DNA from: Isoetes taiwanensis
Lineage: Eukaryota; Streptophyta; Lycopodiopsida; Isoetales; Isoetaceae
Direction: 5' to 3'
Assembly: GCA_021234155.1 (NCBI GenBank)
Contig: JAJEKV010000072.1
Span: 1,747,968 to 1,811,967 of the forward strand
Length of the DNA: 64,000 nt
Positions 10,851 to 22,844 of this stretch are shown here, piece after piece. The notes below the pieces were generated by a model. It did no database searches, was not told the origin of the DNA, and worked only from the letters and a program-made list of their open reading frames with translations. The position numbers and the translations under genes were made by a program. Every line of letters starts with the position of its first letter. The stretch's first letter is position 1.

Positions 10851-11898
10851 GTATTGATATTAAAATTTAGGGCAGCCCTTTTTTGTTGCATGTTAAGAAC
10901 ATTGTGCGAGAAAAGGGTGCTTTCTACGCAAGCACGTTGGTCCAATAAATGTACTCTAAATGTTAGAGGTGCCCTAAGCATAAACTTGCACCTATAGTTC
11001 TTTATAGAACAAACTTTGGATGGAAAATATTCATCCTCCATCTATCTATATATAATACTAATAGAGTTTTAGGATAGTCTGTGCGCAATCTTACACGTTG
11101 ATTTTTTATTTTTATTTTTAACCGCTTGATTTGCGGTTAGTTCTACTTAGGGGCCCTCTGTTTAAGAATAAGCTTGTCGTCTGTGACCTCTTCAAGCACA
11201 GACATTCCCGACCATTAGAATGTGCCATTCTAAACCCCTTGAGATTTCATAAAATGCTCAGAATTTGTTCACGTTTCGGATTCATTATTGAGAAGGGAGT
11301 TCTTGATAGACATTGGGTGTATAAGTGGATATAATGTTCATTTCTTGTAGATTGGTCATCAAAGTCTAGGGTATGAAGGGAGGTACAAAACGTAACATTG
11401 TAAAGGATTATTGTAGATAAAGATCATTATTTAACTTGCAATAAAACAATAACTGTGAAGTGGCATTTTATTATGGGGTCCCAATGTATTTTCATATAGT
11501 CGTAATAATGTGCAATCATCGACGTAATGGATGACATCTATTTCTTCGCATGGACATTCACACAATATTAAAAATCCATGCCTTCGTCTACCTAAAAACA
11601 AATTGAGAAATTGGGATGCCTATTTGAGAAACTTTATCACCATAGACATTCAAAAATTCCTATCTTCGTCTGGTATATTTGGCAAATATGCAATGAGTAA
11701 AAATGCTCTTATCTCGTAAATAAAGCTCCATTTATCTTGAAAATGAAATGTTAGATTACCAAACAATTATATGGCACGCAACCGGATCATGAATGGGGCA
11801 AACAAAAATATATTAGTACAAAGAAACCTAGGATTCTATATACAACAATAGAATAAAACAAAGTGGAACATATGGTTGAGCAGTCAATGGTTCCAAAT

Positions 11899-12228
11899 TC
11901 AAGAATAGAACCACAAATAATTGAACAGATTCGTTGGGGAGTAGAATCTTTGAAAGTCAAGAAACCCCGTTGTATAATAGTTAGCTCGCAAAAATGATTT
12001 ATGTCTTTGACTTGTCGGGCTCGCATTTGCATTGTAAGAATTGCTCCATTGATATGCAAGTGGGTTGATAACTTCATGCCTAGCAAAAACCAGAAGCGCA
12101 GAACTTGGGTAAATGACGTCCAAAAGGGTGGATGCTTTCTGCAATGATGTATAGGTTGCCGCAAAAAAGAAAAAATGGATCCATCTTAAAGTATTATCAT
12201 TTGGCTTAAGCTTAGCAAATGTAACCAT
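11899..12228 (-). pseudogene. Weak PPR-like fragment
   Basis: The start of the frame reads KPNDNTLRWI and then TSLQKA, with the spacing of a PPR motif followed by the usual LQKG of plant PLS-type proteins. The rest is not recognisable and frames shift. The support is a short stretch next to other PPR pieces, so this is tentative. Confidence 0.3.
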
Positions 12229-12429
12229 TTTGCTCTAAAATATGGACGCATGGCAATAGAAACCTCTGACTGCAATCAATTTGTGTACCACATGCCACAT
12301 CACTTATCCTCCATAAAAAAGATTTCAACGCACCATTGGTTCTATTTACATGAGGTTAGATTTTAACACCTCCATTTCAAGGAGGAGTTTGTACAATGAG
12401 GAAATATGATCCAATTAAGCATTTGGACA

Positions 12430-12775
12430 GGCATAAGAAGGCGTAAACAAAAGCATTGAAGTCTTAGCAATGTTGGAAAACTTGAATTCACGTATAAAAC
12501 AGGATGGGCATGTGCCAAATGTGGACCTTTTTGTTTGGCCTACCTCTGATATGGAAAGAGAGGCATCTTTGTGTGGCCATGCCGAGAATGTTTGCCACAA
12601 GGGCAAACATTACGGGTGACTAAAAACTTAAGGATGTGCACTGATTGTCATGATGTAATGAAGGTAATATCCGGATTGAAAGAAGGAAGATTGTTCTTCA
12701 AGAAAGCAATTGGGTCCACCATTTTAAAGAAGGCCCTGCTCTCGTTCCCTGTGGAGATATGTGGTGATTAAAACC
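12430..12775 (+). pseudogene. PPR DYW-domain fragment
   Basis: The DYW domain is the deaminase-like tail of PPR proteins that edit organelle RNA. In broken frames the order is right: a VPNVDLF block, then ASLCGHAENV (related to the HSEK active-site region), then TLRVTKNLRMCTDCHDVMKV at about 12,607-12,665. The last contains the Cys-x2-Cys zinc motif. The C-terminus reads ICGD followed directly by a stop where GDYW is expected. The region between is altered and the HxE glutamate context is degraded, so it is not a working enzyme. It lies on the strand opposite the PPR fragment in the adjoining arm. Confidence 0.6.
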
Positions 12776-14979
12776 CTTATGTAGATCGTCACCATAAAGG
12801 ATAGGACAAGATACAATGAGGAAATGTGCCTTTGGCATTTTGGGTGCTATTTTGAATTGCGGTGTGAACCGGGCCTAATGTGCTTAGGGGCAACATGAAA
12901 GATGGCTAAGACTTCAAGACTTCTCATTGATCTCTATAAATACCGATATGTGGGCTTTTTCTCCACCCCGTATTTTTCTCGGCTCTCTTATTACGATCGC
13001 ATCAATGTACATTCCAAAGACCGTGCATAGATCTTTGTTTTGAGAAGCACATATGGGGAAGTGCTTTCTTTGTCTATCTCGACTAACTCGCTGAAAAAAC
13101 ACCGAGTCCTAATTCTACTTCCCCATAAACTTTGCAAGAACTAAGCAAAGCCATCCATGATTCTATAGATGTGTAGGATGGCAAGGTCTCTAGTAAATGT
13201 CTTCGCCTCAAACAGTGTCCGATCGTGCAAAAAGATCAATCATGCAACCGTAATGATAATTTTGTTGGAATAATGCCGTATTTTTCTTGCATATTTTAAA
13301 ATACACTTGACACCGTGGTCACTAAGTCGGCACGATCGCATGCGGTGAGAACACATATGAAAGTAATACTATCCGGTTGTATGTTCCCGTTGCATCATGG
13401 CATCAAAACATTGTATAGCCATGCTACACTTGTGGTTAGTCTTGATCCTCTTATCATTGCATTCCAAGCCGCGATTATTGAATTGGCACCTTTCAAAGAC
13501 TCTTTGTGCATCTCGCAACCAGAGCCACATTTAGCATACATATCAACCGAGCACTCCCAACAAAGACATCTAGCTCAAAGACTATTTTTTGTAGCATCTC
13601 CGTATCTTTTCGTCCCTTTTCTATTGCTCCTATGCTAGCACAAGCGTTATGTAAACAGAATAAACGTTATCTCAGATTTGTTATTCTTGCAAAGTTCGAT
13701 TTGTTCTTGCAAAGGTACAACACAATGATAACTCAATTTTGAAGGATAATAAACCTAATCTCTACTTGCTACAGATTAGTCTTTCGAACAATCATGAAAG
13801 GTGCCTCTTTGGACCTAACTAAGTTAATGCAAATGCCATGCAAAAATGGACCTAACTTTCGATAGATGGCAAACCTCCTTTGTCGTGATCAACCTCAATC
13901 CCCAAATGCCTAGAATATATATGTAGGCCCATAAGAAAATTATGAAAAATGATCATGAACCTACCAAAGGAAGAAGGTGTATCTCACGGCCAAATGTGAG
14001 GTGCTCCCAAATATCCAGGTGCTTCCAAGCAAGAATCGTTTACGTAGGTTGGCTAATCTGCCCCGCAATATACCATTAATGGTGTTGCTTGATTGCCCAA
14101 ATGTGGAACAAATTGGATGACAAATGTGAGTCTAGAATAGTGCCCTACAAATTCTTCAATGTAGAGTCTTTGATAGTTTATCTTTAGGCCATTTTACAAG
14201 AAGATTCCCTAGATATCATGAATAGACAGTGCAACATCCTCTTCTACATTAAGTGACCAGCATTTTGAAGCACTAAAAACAGAATGTGCCACTTCAATGT
14301 CCTCTATTTTAACTCATTATTTTGGTTTTTGCCTCCAATTCTAAAGCTTAATATGAAGGTGCAAACATGTTCCCAATTGATGCAAAACATTCGTGATAAG
14401 CAATCGCTTGTGTTCACAATCAAACATAGAAACAACTGTCTAGAATCAAATGATAAGTTAATAATGACACACCTAGAACATGATACTTGGGGACTCCCAT
14501 GCCATAGCCGCCCATGATAGGGACTTAGGAAGTTTGAAAGGGACTCTAGCACAAATATATCACGTTTGCTTTGTTGTTGCAATATTGGAACTTTCGTGAT
14601 TTGGTCTACATGAGTTCACATCTACAAATCTCAGAAGTTAAAGAGCAAGACTCGAACTTCTCACTACAGTTTTCTAAATTTTGAAGCAAGTCTCAAACTT
14701 TTCACTACTCATCCTCTCATATATTATTGTTAAAAAAAAAGAGATTTGCCAGGTCCTTGCTCATGCCCAATCTTTACCTTTGAATAATAACGTCAAGATA
14801 TTAAGCTTGCTTGCTAGGGCCTCGATCCTAAATACCTATGCTGCCTCTATAGCTGCTGCTGGCATCTTCACAGATGCTTGTTCTGAGGCATGCTCTTCGT
14901 ATGCAGCATGAAGACCAACATCTTCTCCTTCACTTATTCATGAATTTTCTCACTTATTTTCATCCCTTGATTTTGGCTT
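12755..14979. repeat. Left arm of a 2.2-kb inverted repeat
   Basis: This arm is the reverse complement of 15,236-17,453. It starts ATATGTGGTGATTAAAACCC and ends CCCTTGATTTTGGCTT. Identity is uneven: near the centre 14,681-14,911 and 15,304-15,534 encode the same 76 residues, while the outer half (the PPR part) differs often, mainly at CTG/CAG triplets. Confidence 0.85.
12914..13640 (-). pseudogene. PPR fragment, left-arm copy
   Basis: This is the reverse-complement counterpart of the PPR fragment at 16,555-17,296. It keeps recognisable pieces, such as the segment matching SALVDMYAK and the E-domain end EINEKS, but is broken by many small changes. Typical changes against the right copy are CTG to TCG, CAG to CGG and CCTG to CCG. 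No long open frame remains. Confidence 0.65.
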
Positions 14980-15068
14980 AAAAACATCTTCTCCTTCACT
15001 TATTCATGAATTTTCTCACTTATTTTCATCCCTTGATTTTGGCTTAAAAACATCTTCTCCTTCACTTA
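14918..15068. repeat. 66-bp tandem duplication at the palindrome centre
   Basis: The unit begins ACATCTTCTCCTTCACTTAT and ends GATTTTGGCTTAAAA. Copies lie at 14,918-14,983 and 14,984-15,049, with a partial third to 15,068. The right arm has only one copy. Confidence 0.9.
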
Positions 15069-15235
15069 TGAAGACCAACATCTTCTCCTTCAGTGCTCGA
15101 CCAGGTAAAGTCGGAATTAAGCCGGGTGCATCTGCATCGAACATCGGGCATTTAGGAACAGAAACTGGAAAGGGAAGACGCCCAGATTTGTGGGAAGAAG
15201 AGAGACATAGCCGTCGTATAAAACAAAACCGCCAA
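15069..15235. other. Unique spacer at the centre of the inverted repeat
   Basis: About 167 bp with no counterpart in either arm separate the two arms. If two Helitron-like copies meet here head to head, their 5' ends (TC) should lie at its borders. I could not define them. Confidence 0.5.
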
Positions 15236-17453
15236 AAGCCAAAATCAAGGGATGAAAATAAGTGAGAAAATTCATGAATAAGTGAAGGAGAAGATGTTGG
15301 TCTTCATGCTGCATACGAAGAGCATGCCTCAGAACAAGCATCTGTGAAGATGCCAGCAGCAGCTATAGAGGCAGCATAGGTATTTAGGATCGAGGCCCTA
15401 GCAAGCAAGCTTAATATCTTGACGTTATTATTCAAAGGTAAAGATTGGGCATGAGCAAGGACCTGGCAAATCTCTTTTTTTTTAACAATAATATATGAGA
15501 GGATGAGTAGTGAAAAGTTTGAGACTTGCTTCAAAATTTAGAAAACTGTAGTGAGAAGTTCGAGTCTTGCTCTTTAACTTCTGAGATTTGTAGATGTGAA
15601 CTCATGTAGACCAAATGCAGAAGTTCCAATATTGCAACAACAAAGCAGGTTGATATATTTGTGCTAGAGTCCCTTTCAAACTTCCGAAGTCCTATCTGGG
15701 CAGCTATGGCATGGGAGTCCCTGTCCATGTTCTAGGTGTGTCATTATTAACTTATCATTTGATTCTAGACAGTTGTTTCTATGTTTGATTGTGAACACAA
15801 GCGATTGCTTATCACGAATGTTTTGCATCAATTGGGAAATGTGTTTGCACCTTCATATTAAGCTTTAGAATTGAGGCAAAACCAAAATAATGAGTTAAAA
15901 TAGAGGACATTGAAGTGGCACATTCCTCGCTTTTTTAGTGCTTCAAAATGCTGGTCACTTAATGTAGAAGAGGATGTTGCACAGTCTATTCATGATATCT
16001 AGGGAATCTTCTTGTAAAATGGCCTAAAGATAAACTATCAAAGACTCTACATTGAAGAATTTGTAGGGCACTATTCTAGACTCACATTTGTCATCTAATT
16101 TGTTCCAAAGATTTGGGCAATCAAGCAACACCATTAATGGTATATTCGGCGATAGCTACCATGAAGTTAACGATTCTTGCTTCTGGAAGCACCTGGATAT
16201 TTGGGAGCACCTCACATTTGGCCGTGAGATACCTGCTTCCTTTGGTAGGTTCATGATCATTTTTTCATAATTTTCTTATGGGCCTACATATATGAAAATC
16301 ATTGCGGGGGATTGAGGTTGATGCAAAGAAAGGAGGTTTGCCATCCAACGAAAGTTAGATCCATTTTTGCATGGCATTTGCATTAACTTAGTTAGGTCCA
16401 GCAGGCAGCCTTTCATGATTGTTCGAAAGACTAATCTGTAGCAAGTAGAGATTAGGTTTATTATCCTTCAAAAATTGAGTTATCATTGTGTTGTACCTTT
16501 GCAAGAACAAATCTGAACTTTGCAAGAATAACAAATCTGAGATAACGTTTATTCTGTTTACATAACGCTTGTGCTAGCATAGGAGCAATAGAAAAGGGAC
16601 GAAAGATACACAGAGATGCTACAAAAAATAGTGCTGAGCTAGATGTCTTTGTTGGGAGTGCTCTGGTTGATATGTATGCTAAATGTGGCTCGGTTGCAGA
16701 TGCACAAAGAGTCTTTGAAAGGCTGCCAATTCAGAATACTGCAGCTTGGAATGCAATGATAAGAGGATACAGTACTAACCACAAGTGTAGCATGGCTATA
16801 CAATGTTTTGATGCCATGATGCAACAGAACATACAACCAGATAGTATTACTTTCATATGTGTTCTCACTGCATGCAGTCGTGCCAGCTTAGTGACCACAG
16901 GTCAAGTGTATTTTAAAAATATGCAAGAAAAATACGGCATTATTCCAACAGCCGATCATTACAGTTGCATGATTGATCTTTTTGCACGATCAGGACACCT
17001 GTTTGAGGCAGTACATTTACTAGAGACCTTGCCATCCTACACATCTATAGAATCATGGATGGCTTTGCTTAGTTCTTGCAAAGTTTATGGGGAAGTAGAA
17101 TTAGGACTCAGGTGTTTTCAGCAGTTAGTCCAGATAGACAAAGAAAGCACTTCCCCATATGTGCTTCTCAAAACAGCATCTATGCAGGTGCTGGAATGTA
17201 CATTGATGCAGTCAGAATAAGAGAGCTGAGAAAAAATACCGGGGTGGAGAAAAAGCCTGCAACGGTATTTATAGAGATCAATGAGAAGTCTTGACTTAGC
17301 CATCTTTCATGTTGCCCCTAAGCACATTAGGCCTGGTTCACACTGCAATTCAAAATAGCACCCAAAATGCCAAAGGCACATTTCCTCATTGTATCTGTCC
17401 TATCCTTTATGGTGACGATCTACATAAGGGTTTTAATCACCACATATCAACCA
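15236..17453. repeat. Right arm of a 2.2-kb inverted repeat
   Basis: The reverse complement of 12,755-14,979. It carries the better-preserved PPR fragment and runs straight into the Helitron-like terminus at 17,537. Confidence 0.85.
16555..17296 (+). pseudogene. PLS-class PPR protein fragment with E domain
   Basis: PLS-class PPR proteins bind organelle RNA and guide editing. The frame opens after a stop at about 16,552 and gives IGAIEKGRKIH, DVFVGSALVDMYAKCGSV, ADAQRVFERLP, a following P motif (NAMIRGYS, AIQCFDAM, PDSITFICVLTACS) and a further L/S motif (YGIIPTADHYSCMIDLFARS). ESWMALLSSCKVYGEVELG begins the E domain. Near 17,165 the frame shifts: one frame ends at 17,220, while the E/E+ part (GAGMYIDAVRIRELRK to EINEKS) continues in another frame to a stop at 17,294. 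The N-terminal repeats and the DYW tail are missing. It lies in the right arm about 240 bp before the Helitron-like end, fitting a captured gene fragment. Confidence 0.8.
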
Positions 17454-17537
17454 GAGCAATATTACGGTTTCTTTTGCAATATTGTCCCACTTTTGTTGTC
17501 TTATAAAAAGCCCAGCAACGCTGGGCACTTTTTCTAG
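17454..17537 (+). mobile_element. Helitron-like 3' terminus, right copy
   Basis: Hairpin GCCCAGC (17,510-17,516), loop AAC, GCTGGGC (17,520-17,526), then 11 nt ending in CTAG (17,534-17,537), followed by T. This has the structure of a Helitron 3' end. It matches 9306-9392 in inverse orientation, including GTTTCTTTTGCAATATTG. No Rep/helicase gene is visible, so the element would be non-autonomous. Confidence 0.65.
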
Positions 17538-17659
17538 TTATAAATAAGATGATATGCATGTCTGTATTTTTTGAACAATATAAAAGAGTGAACAGACACC
17601 ATCTTTGCAACCTGATATTTAACAGACCATATGCATCCTGTCAGACACACATTAAACTA

Positions 17660-17904
17660 TTAACAATACAATGGGTTTTCTGAATGGAAGACTTTTGAGC
17701 TTCTTATGTGGCCATGTACACGTTCCAAATTCCAAATTCTCTGCATCTTTCCTGTAAAACTGGCAATACAACCTTGAGGTCTTTCGATGCTTAGATCAGT
17801 ATCCAAGCTGCCATTATAAGCCAGGGCTCCCTTATTTAACATTTGGCAAGGAGCTGAAGCAATTGTTACCAGCTTCGTCTTTGGATTCCCAGCACAACCA
17901 ATAC
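17660..17904 (-). other. Probable terminal exon, unidentified gene
   Basis: After a good acceptor (TTTCTTTCCACAG) the minus strand is open for 81 codons to a stop at 17,660-17,662. The peptide begins IGCAGNPKTKLVTIASAPCQ and later has SLDTDLSIERPQGCIASF. Composition and splice border look like real coding sequence, but I do not recognise the family. The block at 19,046-18,936 on the same strand could be an upstream exon. Confidence 0.4.
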
Positions 17905-18935
17905 CTGTGGAAAGAAACCACAATATGGCATGGGCATGCTTAATGCATCAAGGCTTTTACATAGTTAAGGCCTTGGAAGAAATATCATGAGAGAACTTTA
18001 GTACAGGGCATTTGCTGCAAAGCCAGCCATCAAATGGTATTTTCAAATATGGAGATTTTAAGAGGGACGATCTACAGGACGTAAAATACATTCATTTCAT
18101 TGTCTCAAATACAAAAGGAGGGAGCTAAGGCATTAGGAATTTACACTGTGCATGTGCATCTTTTCTCGAGATGGTTTGTTCCCAATCATGCTTATATTCG
18201 ATCCCCCTGCATGATTCATGCATTGCTCTATTAAAACACATTGAGAACAAATGAAATATCCTACAAAGGAAATAAGAGTAGACCTATATATGTCATAAGG
18301 CTTGATGTGTAGTATGTGCACAAAGAAGACCTAATAATTCGAATGCTAATCACATAAGTATAACATAAGTATAATGTTCTGGAAACGGTATGGACAATGG
18401 GCTATATTGCCTTATCTGAAATGACTTTAGTGGGCTCTTCTATAATTGTCCACGGTATTACTATAGAGCACACATCTACCACAATATAGAACTAAACTAT
18501 AAAGCTCATCTGGAAAACTTAGTCAGATAAAATTTCTCATATTGATAACTAACAATATTAGGCAAATACTAAGAAGATAATGCATATTCAAAGTCAACAT
18601 ACTGTATAACTAACCTGCATTCACATGAAGAAACTAATCCAATTGATTTCAAAGTAAAGAGTTGATAAACAATTGGTAACCATCAAGATGTTGAAGGCTG
18701 CTGCAGCAGATGTGATTATATTCAGCATATAGAACAATAAATAAGAGAGGCCATATGGAAACAATCAACAAACCCTCTTCTCCTTGGAAGGTAAATTTAT
18801 GTCTTTCCTTGCATATCTACATGCACTTTTAAGTGCTTTCTTGTCTTAAATGACTTTGTTCCCATATTCAACATATAACCTTGTCTATTTTGAAAAAAAA
18901 AAGGAAATGCTCAGAATAAAAAAAAGATGCAGTAC

Positions 18936-19046
18936 CATTGTAGATTCTTCAAGATCACTATCAGAGTCCACACCAAGCTTCACATTATCATATAATATCC
19001 AGAAAAGCAAATATGTGTTACATCTTCTAGAAAGCGAAGCCTCCAT
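18936..19046 (-). other. Possible exon, unidentified
   Basis: An open minus-strand block from an ATG ends at a donor (ATG/GTACTG). The peptide has LLFWILYDNVKLG followed by an acidic-serine stretch (VDSDSDLEES), the latter resembling a CK2-type site. Whether it belongs with 17,660-17,904 is inference. Confidence 0.25.
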
Positions 19047-20859
19047 AGATGAAGTATGAAGAGCTTAAAGAATCCATAGGAATCTTATCAGGCCAAGAGA
19101 TAGCGTGTAATAGCCTACTCCGATGATCTTACTGCACATGACATCTCTGAGGGCGTGATACCCCTGAATGGGTTGCTCAAAAGAATAAGAAAATAGGAAA
19201 TACAGGTTTTGCAGCATAACCTAGAACGGATATTGACTGCCAGCAGTGTCTACTGGCAAGATAAGAACAGAGACTGTAGGAGAATCCACTTAGCCAGCTA
19301 GAAACAAAGAAATTACAAACCCTAACCTGCAAATTGAAGCTACATGTCTAATCGCCATTTGTAACCTGCACGATGTTAACAAAAGTAATCTAGGATGGGA
19401 TTAAGCCATGCCCACAGAGAAAATGTCTACGATGCAAGGAAGCACTGTGGCATGAGTTCTGACATGCATCTGGCAATAAGGCTTTGTGGACCGCTGCATC
19501 TAAGCAATAAGATCCTAGTTCTTGAACGCGGCAACCAAACTCTCTAAAATGCAGATTCCACTTGTCTAATCATTGATGCGCTTCAGTAAAAGCAATACCT
19601 GACATGTATTCCCGTCTAGCGATTGTCGAATCCAGTGTGACCCAGAGTTGATTCGACTTGTAGAGCTGTGTTCTGAAAAATCCAAAGCAAACCAAAAGCC
19701 AAAGTTATTCAAACTCCCAAATCAGTAGATGAACATAAACGATTTACGCAATAGATTTATCAATCCACAGATCAATATACCCACCAAATTACATTGCATG
19801 CATCTACCGTTGATTTATTTGCCAAGAATCATTATGCAACGATTTTTACAGCGTCTGTTGCAACAAAAAACACCATTTCACATAGCCATTAGCAAAAAGT
19901 ATATGAAGTCGCACCTGTTTTGGAGTTTAAAGAGGATCTATCCATTTCGGAATGGATAATATACCTGCTGATGAATAGATGGTGCACACAGAAAGGGGAA
20001 GAAATTCGTGGCAATGCATGCCCGGATGGAAAGGGGCAAAAAAAAGCAAGAAAAACCCCAAAAACCCTCAGTTTGGAAATCATATTAAAAAATTTGCTAG
20101 CGATTTTTGGAAGCACCGAAATATTTTCCGACGACCAAAATGCCAACAATCTTAGGAAATCATGCTAAAAAAAAAAACCAACCAAGCCCAACCAAGCCCA
20201 ACCAAACCTAGAGCCTTTCCTGAAATTCTAGCCTATCCACTTATGACTTCCACATCAGCAAAAACTGGTGTGGCTATTTTTAGGCTGTTAGATCTGACAT
20301 TTTCTAAATCTATGGCCAGCGAAATTAGATAAGCCCAAGAAAATGACCCAAGCCCAAGAAAATGACACGGAGATGTCATTCGTCGCAATTGTTGATCTTT
20401 GGTTTTTTTCTTCCTTTGGTGTTGGCATTCTACCAGATCGAATTCGATGCTGCGACGATTGAGCACATCTGGTTTTGTTGTCATCAATCCGGTTCTGTTG
20501 CAGATGGCCATAGACAGCAGCGCTATTGGGCGCAAATTTCAATTGGGCGCTTCTTGCATAAGTAGAACAAAGGTTTGAGAATTTTGAAGCCCGAATAAAA
20601 TAAGGGTCTTATCTGCCTTCTCGTTCATCCTAGGATTTCTTTTCTGTCAGGCTTATAAAGCCAACCGCAATGTCAATCCTTGAATCAATCCCTTCGTCAC
20701 TGTGCCTTCTCGTCCAATCTCGATTTCTTTAAATCCATGGCTGCACAAATTAGAAAAAGTTAGGAAAATAGGCAACGGAGATAGGAAGAAAGACAATAAC
20801 GGGTACCCTAGCATGTTCTAGAGGTTCATTGCTCAACCAGGTTTGGATTTATTTGAATA
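19047..20859. other. No confident gene
   Basis: AT-rich sequence. A GC-richer part at 20,350-20,560 is open on both strands for 65-100 codons without family similarity. It could be the 5' end of the minus-strand gene suggested by the exon-like blocks to its left. Confidence 0.35.
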
Positions 20860-20864
20860 GTTAT

Positions 20865-22406
20865 TGTGACGTTCCAGGTATCTATATGGTATACGTATAC
20901 ATACTATGACACGTCACCAGTACATAGTGGGCCTAAGGGCCCAAGTGGGGGTTCGCCTATAATGGATTTTATTAGCTATGCTAATAAAACCAATGGATAA
21001 TTATGGATTATAGTGGCATAATTAACCTAATTATGCTATTATGGTCTAATTAACTAATGGTCACCAATAAGGGGGTGCCACCTGGCCCAAATCGATTGGC
21101 CACCATTTTGGGACATGCAATAGGGGTCCTACCCCCAATTCATCCCAAATTCGAATTGGGAGTGACGAGGAGCAGCAGCCAGCAGCTTACACTCGTTTTT
21201 GCCAACACTTACCCACCAGCCTCGAACTATGGATGCCTACCATGACCATGGCTCTAGCCAAGACACTGGTTAGTCAATAGATAGCTTCTTTCTCGATGAC
21301 ACTTCTTTGAGTAGATGGAATGATTAAATTCTCTTTTATAAGTTGTTCTAAACACTTGAATGGTATTTACATTAGTTCTTTCTGCTTCTTCCGTGTATTG
21401 GGAATTAAGAGAAGGGTAGAGACCTAAAAGCCTCTTAGCATTAGAGATGTCTCTAGCTAGATCCCTTAATACCCAATAATTGCGGCCTGTGCACAAGAGC
21501 CAACCTGGCTGTGGATGCTATGATGTGGTTCAGCACCAGACAACGAGTATGAGGGTTGAATCGGGGTGGGGTCTTGCCTAGCGTGGCTACAGGACTCCTA
21601 TAGTGTGCTAGGCTTATAGCCGGTCACTGTGTGTGGGCCGGGTATGGGTCTGACACTCTCTGGGCCGGAGGGCGTGAGTCTATATGGCCATCCTGGGCTC
21701 GAACGGGCTAGTGAGCTAGCCTTTAGATTTAGGGGAGTAAGTCGAGTATAGATGCGAGGGTCACTGAGGGGGCACGTGTTCTCTAGCACACCCAGGGATC
21801 CGTCATACTCGGGGAGGAGACGCCTCTCTGACCTGCCTCATCGGACCGGGGAGATGTAACCCGGAGTAGTCCCGAAGGGTGATTCCTTGGGATTGCGTCT
21901 CCGGAGGGCTACAAGCACGTCATAGCATGATTCAACCTATCTGCAAGGTGTGCACAGGAGGGGCGGATGGAGTGGACAACCCTAGCCATTGTCTTATGCC
22001 AGCCAACGCCATGTTATACTTTCGTCTGTTGATATCTTGAGGCCCTGGCCATCAGTTGATCCCTTGGAGTCTGAGCCCGGGGTAGTGCCTTGTCATGGTG
22101 TTATTTATTTCATGTTATTATGGATGTATTATCTTTTCCGTGACGATGATGGATGGGCCACCTTCCGTGGTGGTATATTATTTGCATGATGATTGTATGC
22201 TAACGTGTATGTATGCTTCCGCTGTATAGGCTTTCCCATAGAGGACGTGGGACGAATGACACCTCCGTGTTCCTCGCTCGGACACTTGGCCATCCCAAGT
22301 GGTCCGAGTATGACAGAGGGCCTTGCCATGGTGATGTAGTTGCCATGGGAGGGGAATTCCCATATTTATATGATGGGAGCATCGTATAGATTCTGGGAGC
22401 GTCACA
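20865..22406 (+). repeat. 5' LTR (1,542 bp)
   Basis: It begins TGTGACGTTCC and ends GAGCGTCACA, a 7-bp terminal inverted repeat. It matches 31,873-33,563 almost throughout. Transcription should start here; the TATA-like TATTTATAT near 22,362 is very close to the end and uncertain. Confidence 0.93.
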
Positions 22407-22407
22407 G

Positions 22408-22419
22408 TGGTATCAGAGC
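22408..22419 (+). promoter_or_regulatory. Primer-binding site for initiator-Met tRNA
   Basis: TGGTATCAGAGC starts two bases after the LTR. It is the standard plant retrotransposon sequence complementary to the 3' end of tRNA-iMet, which primes minus-strand DNA synthesis. Confidence 0.92.
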
Positions 22420-22837
22420 ATGGTTTTGGTGGACCAAAATTATTAGTCTAACTCATTAGTTGATGGTACTCCTCCTAGGTTAGAGCGTTCCAACTCTGTA
22501 GTTAGCATCTTAGTTGGCCTAGTTATGGGAGGAATGACCTAGTTGTATGGAAAAAGTGCTCTCTAGTGGAGTGGCTAAGGTCAGAAAGTGGAGCCAGAGG
22601 TTCGATTTTTGTAATCGCCATAACTTTCTCCACCTAGCTCGGATCGACGAGATTTTTGTTCAAGCGCGTCGCGCATGGTCCAAAACCCTAGGGGAGTTGT
22701 CATCCGGCAGCAACAGATCGACGAAGGGGCCCAAAATCCAACTCGGGCACCGCTCAGGTTTGGGCGCTCCAGAATCGCGGTAGAAATGCGTATAACCCGA
22801 CTAGCAACCGACCGTATATTGGCGCATATTCCCGCCA

Positions 22838-22844
22838 TATAAAT
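22838..22844 (+). promoter_or_regulatory. Possible internal TATA box before the H3-like ORF
   Basis: TATAAAT lies 192 bp upstream of the ATG at 23,030, after a GC-rich stretch and before a purine-rich leader. It could drive a transcript of the H3 ORF separate from the genomic RNA. This rests on position and sequence only. Confidence 0.3.

Larger units (their letters stand above)
9393..12400. other. Left-arm segment absent from the right arm
   Basis: About 3 kb of AT-rich sequence separate the left Helitron-like end from its inverted-repeat arm; the right copy lacks it. It holds a tandem repeat (10,137-10,850) with a LINE tail inserted in it and a weak PPR-like frame (11,899-12,228, minus). 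Elsewhere no gene is seen. Confidence 0.6.
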
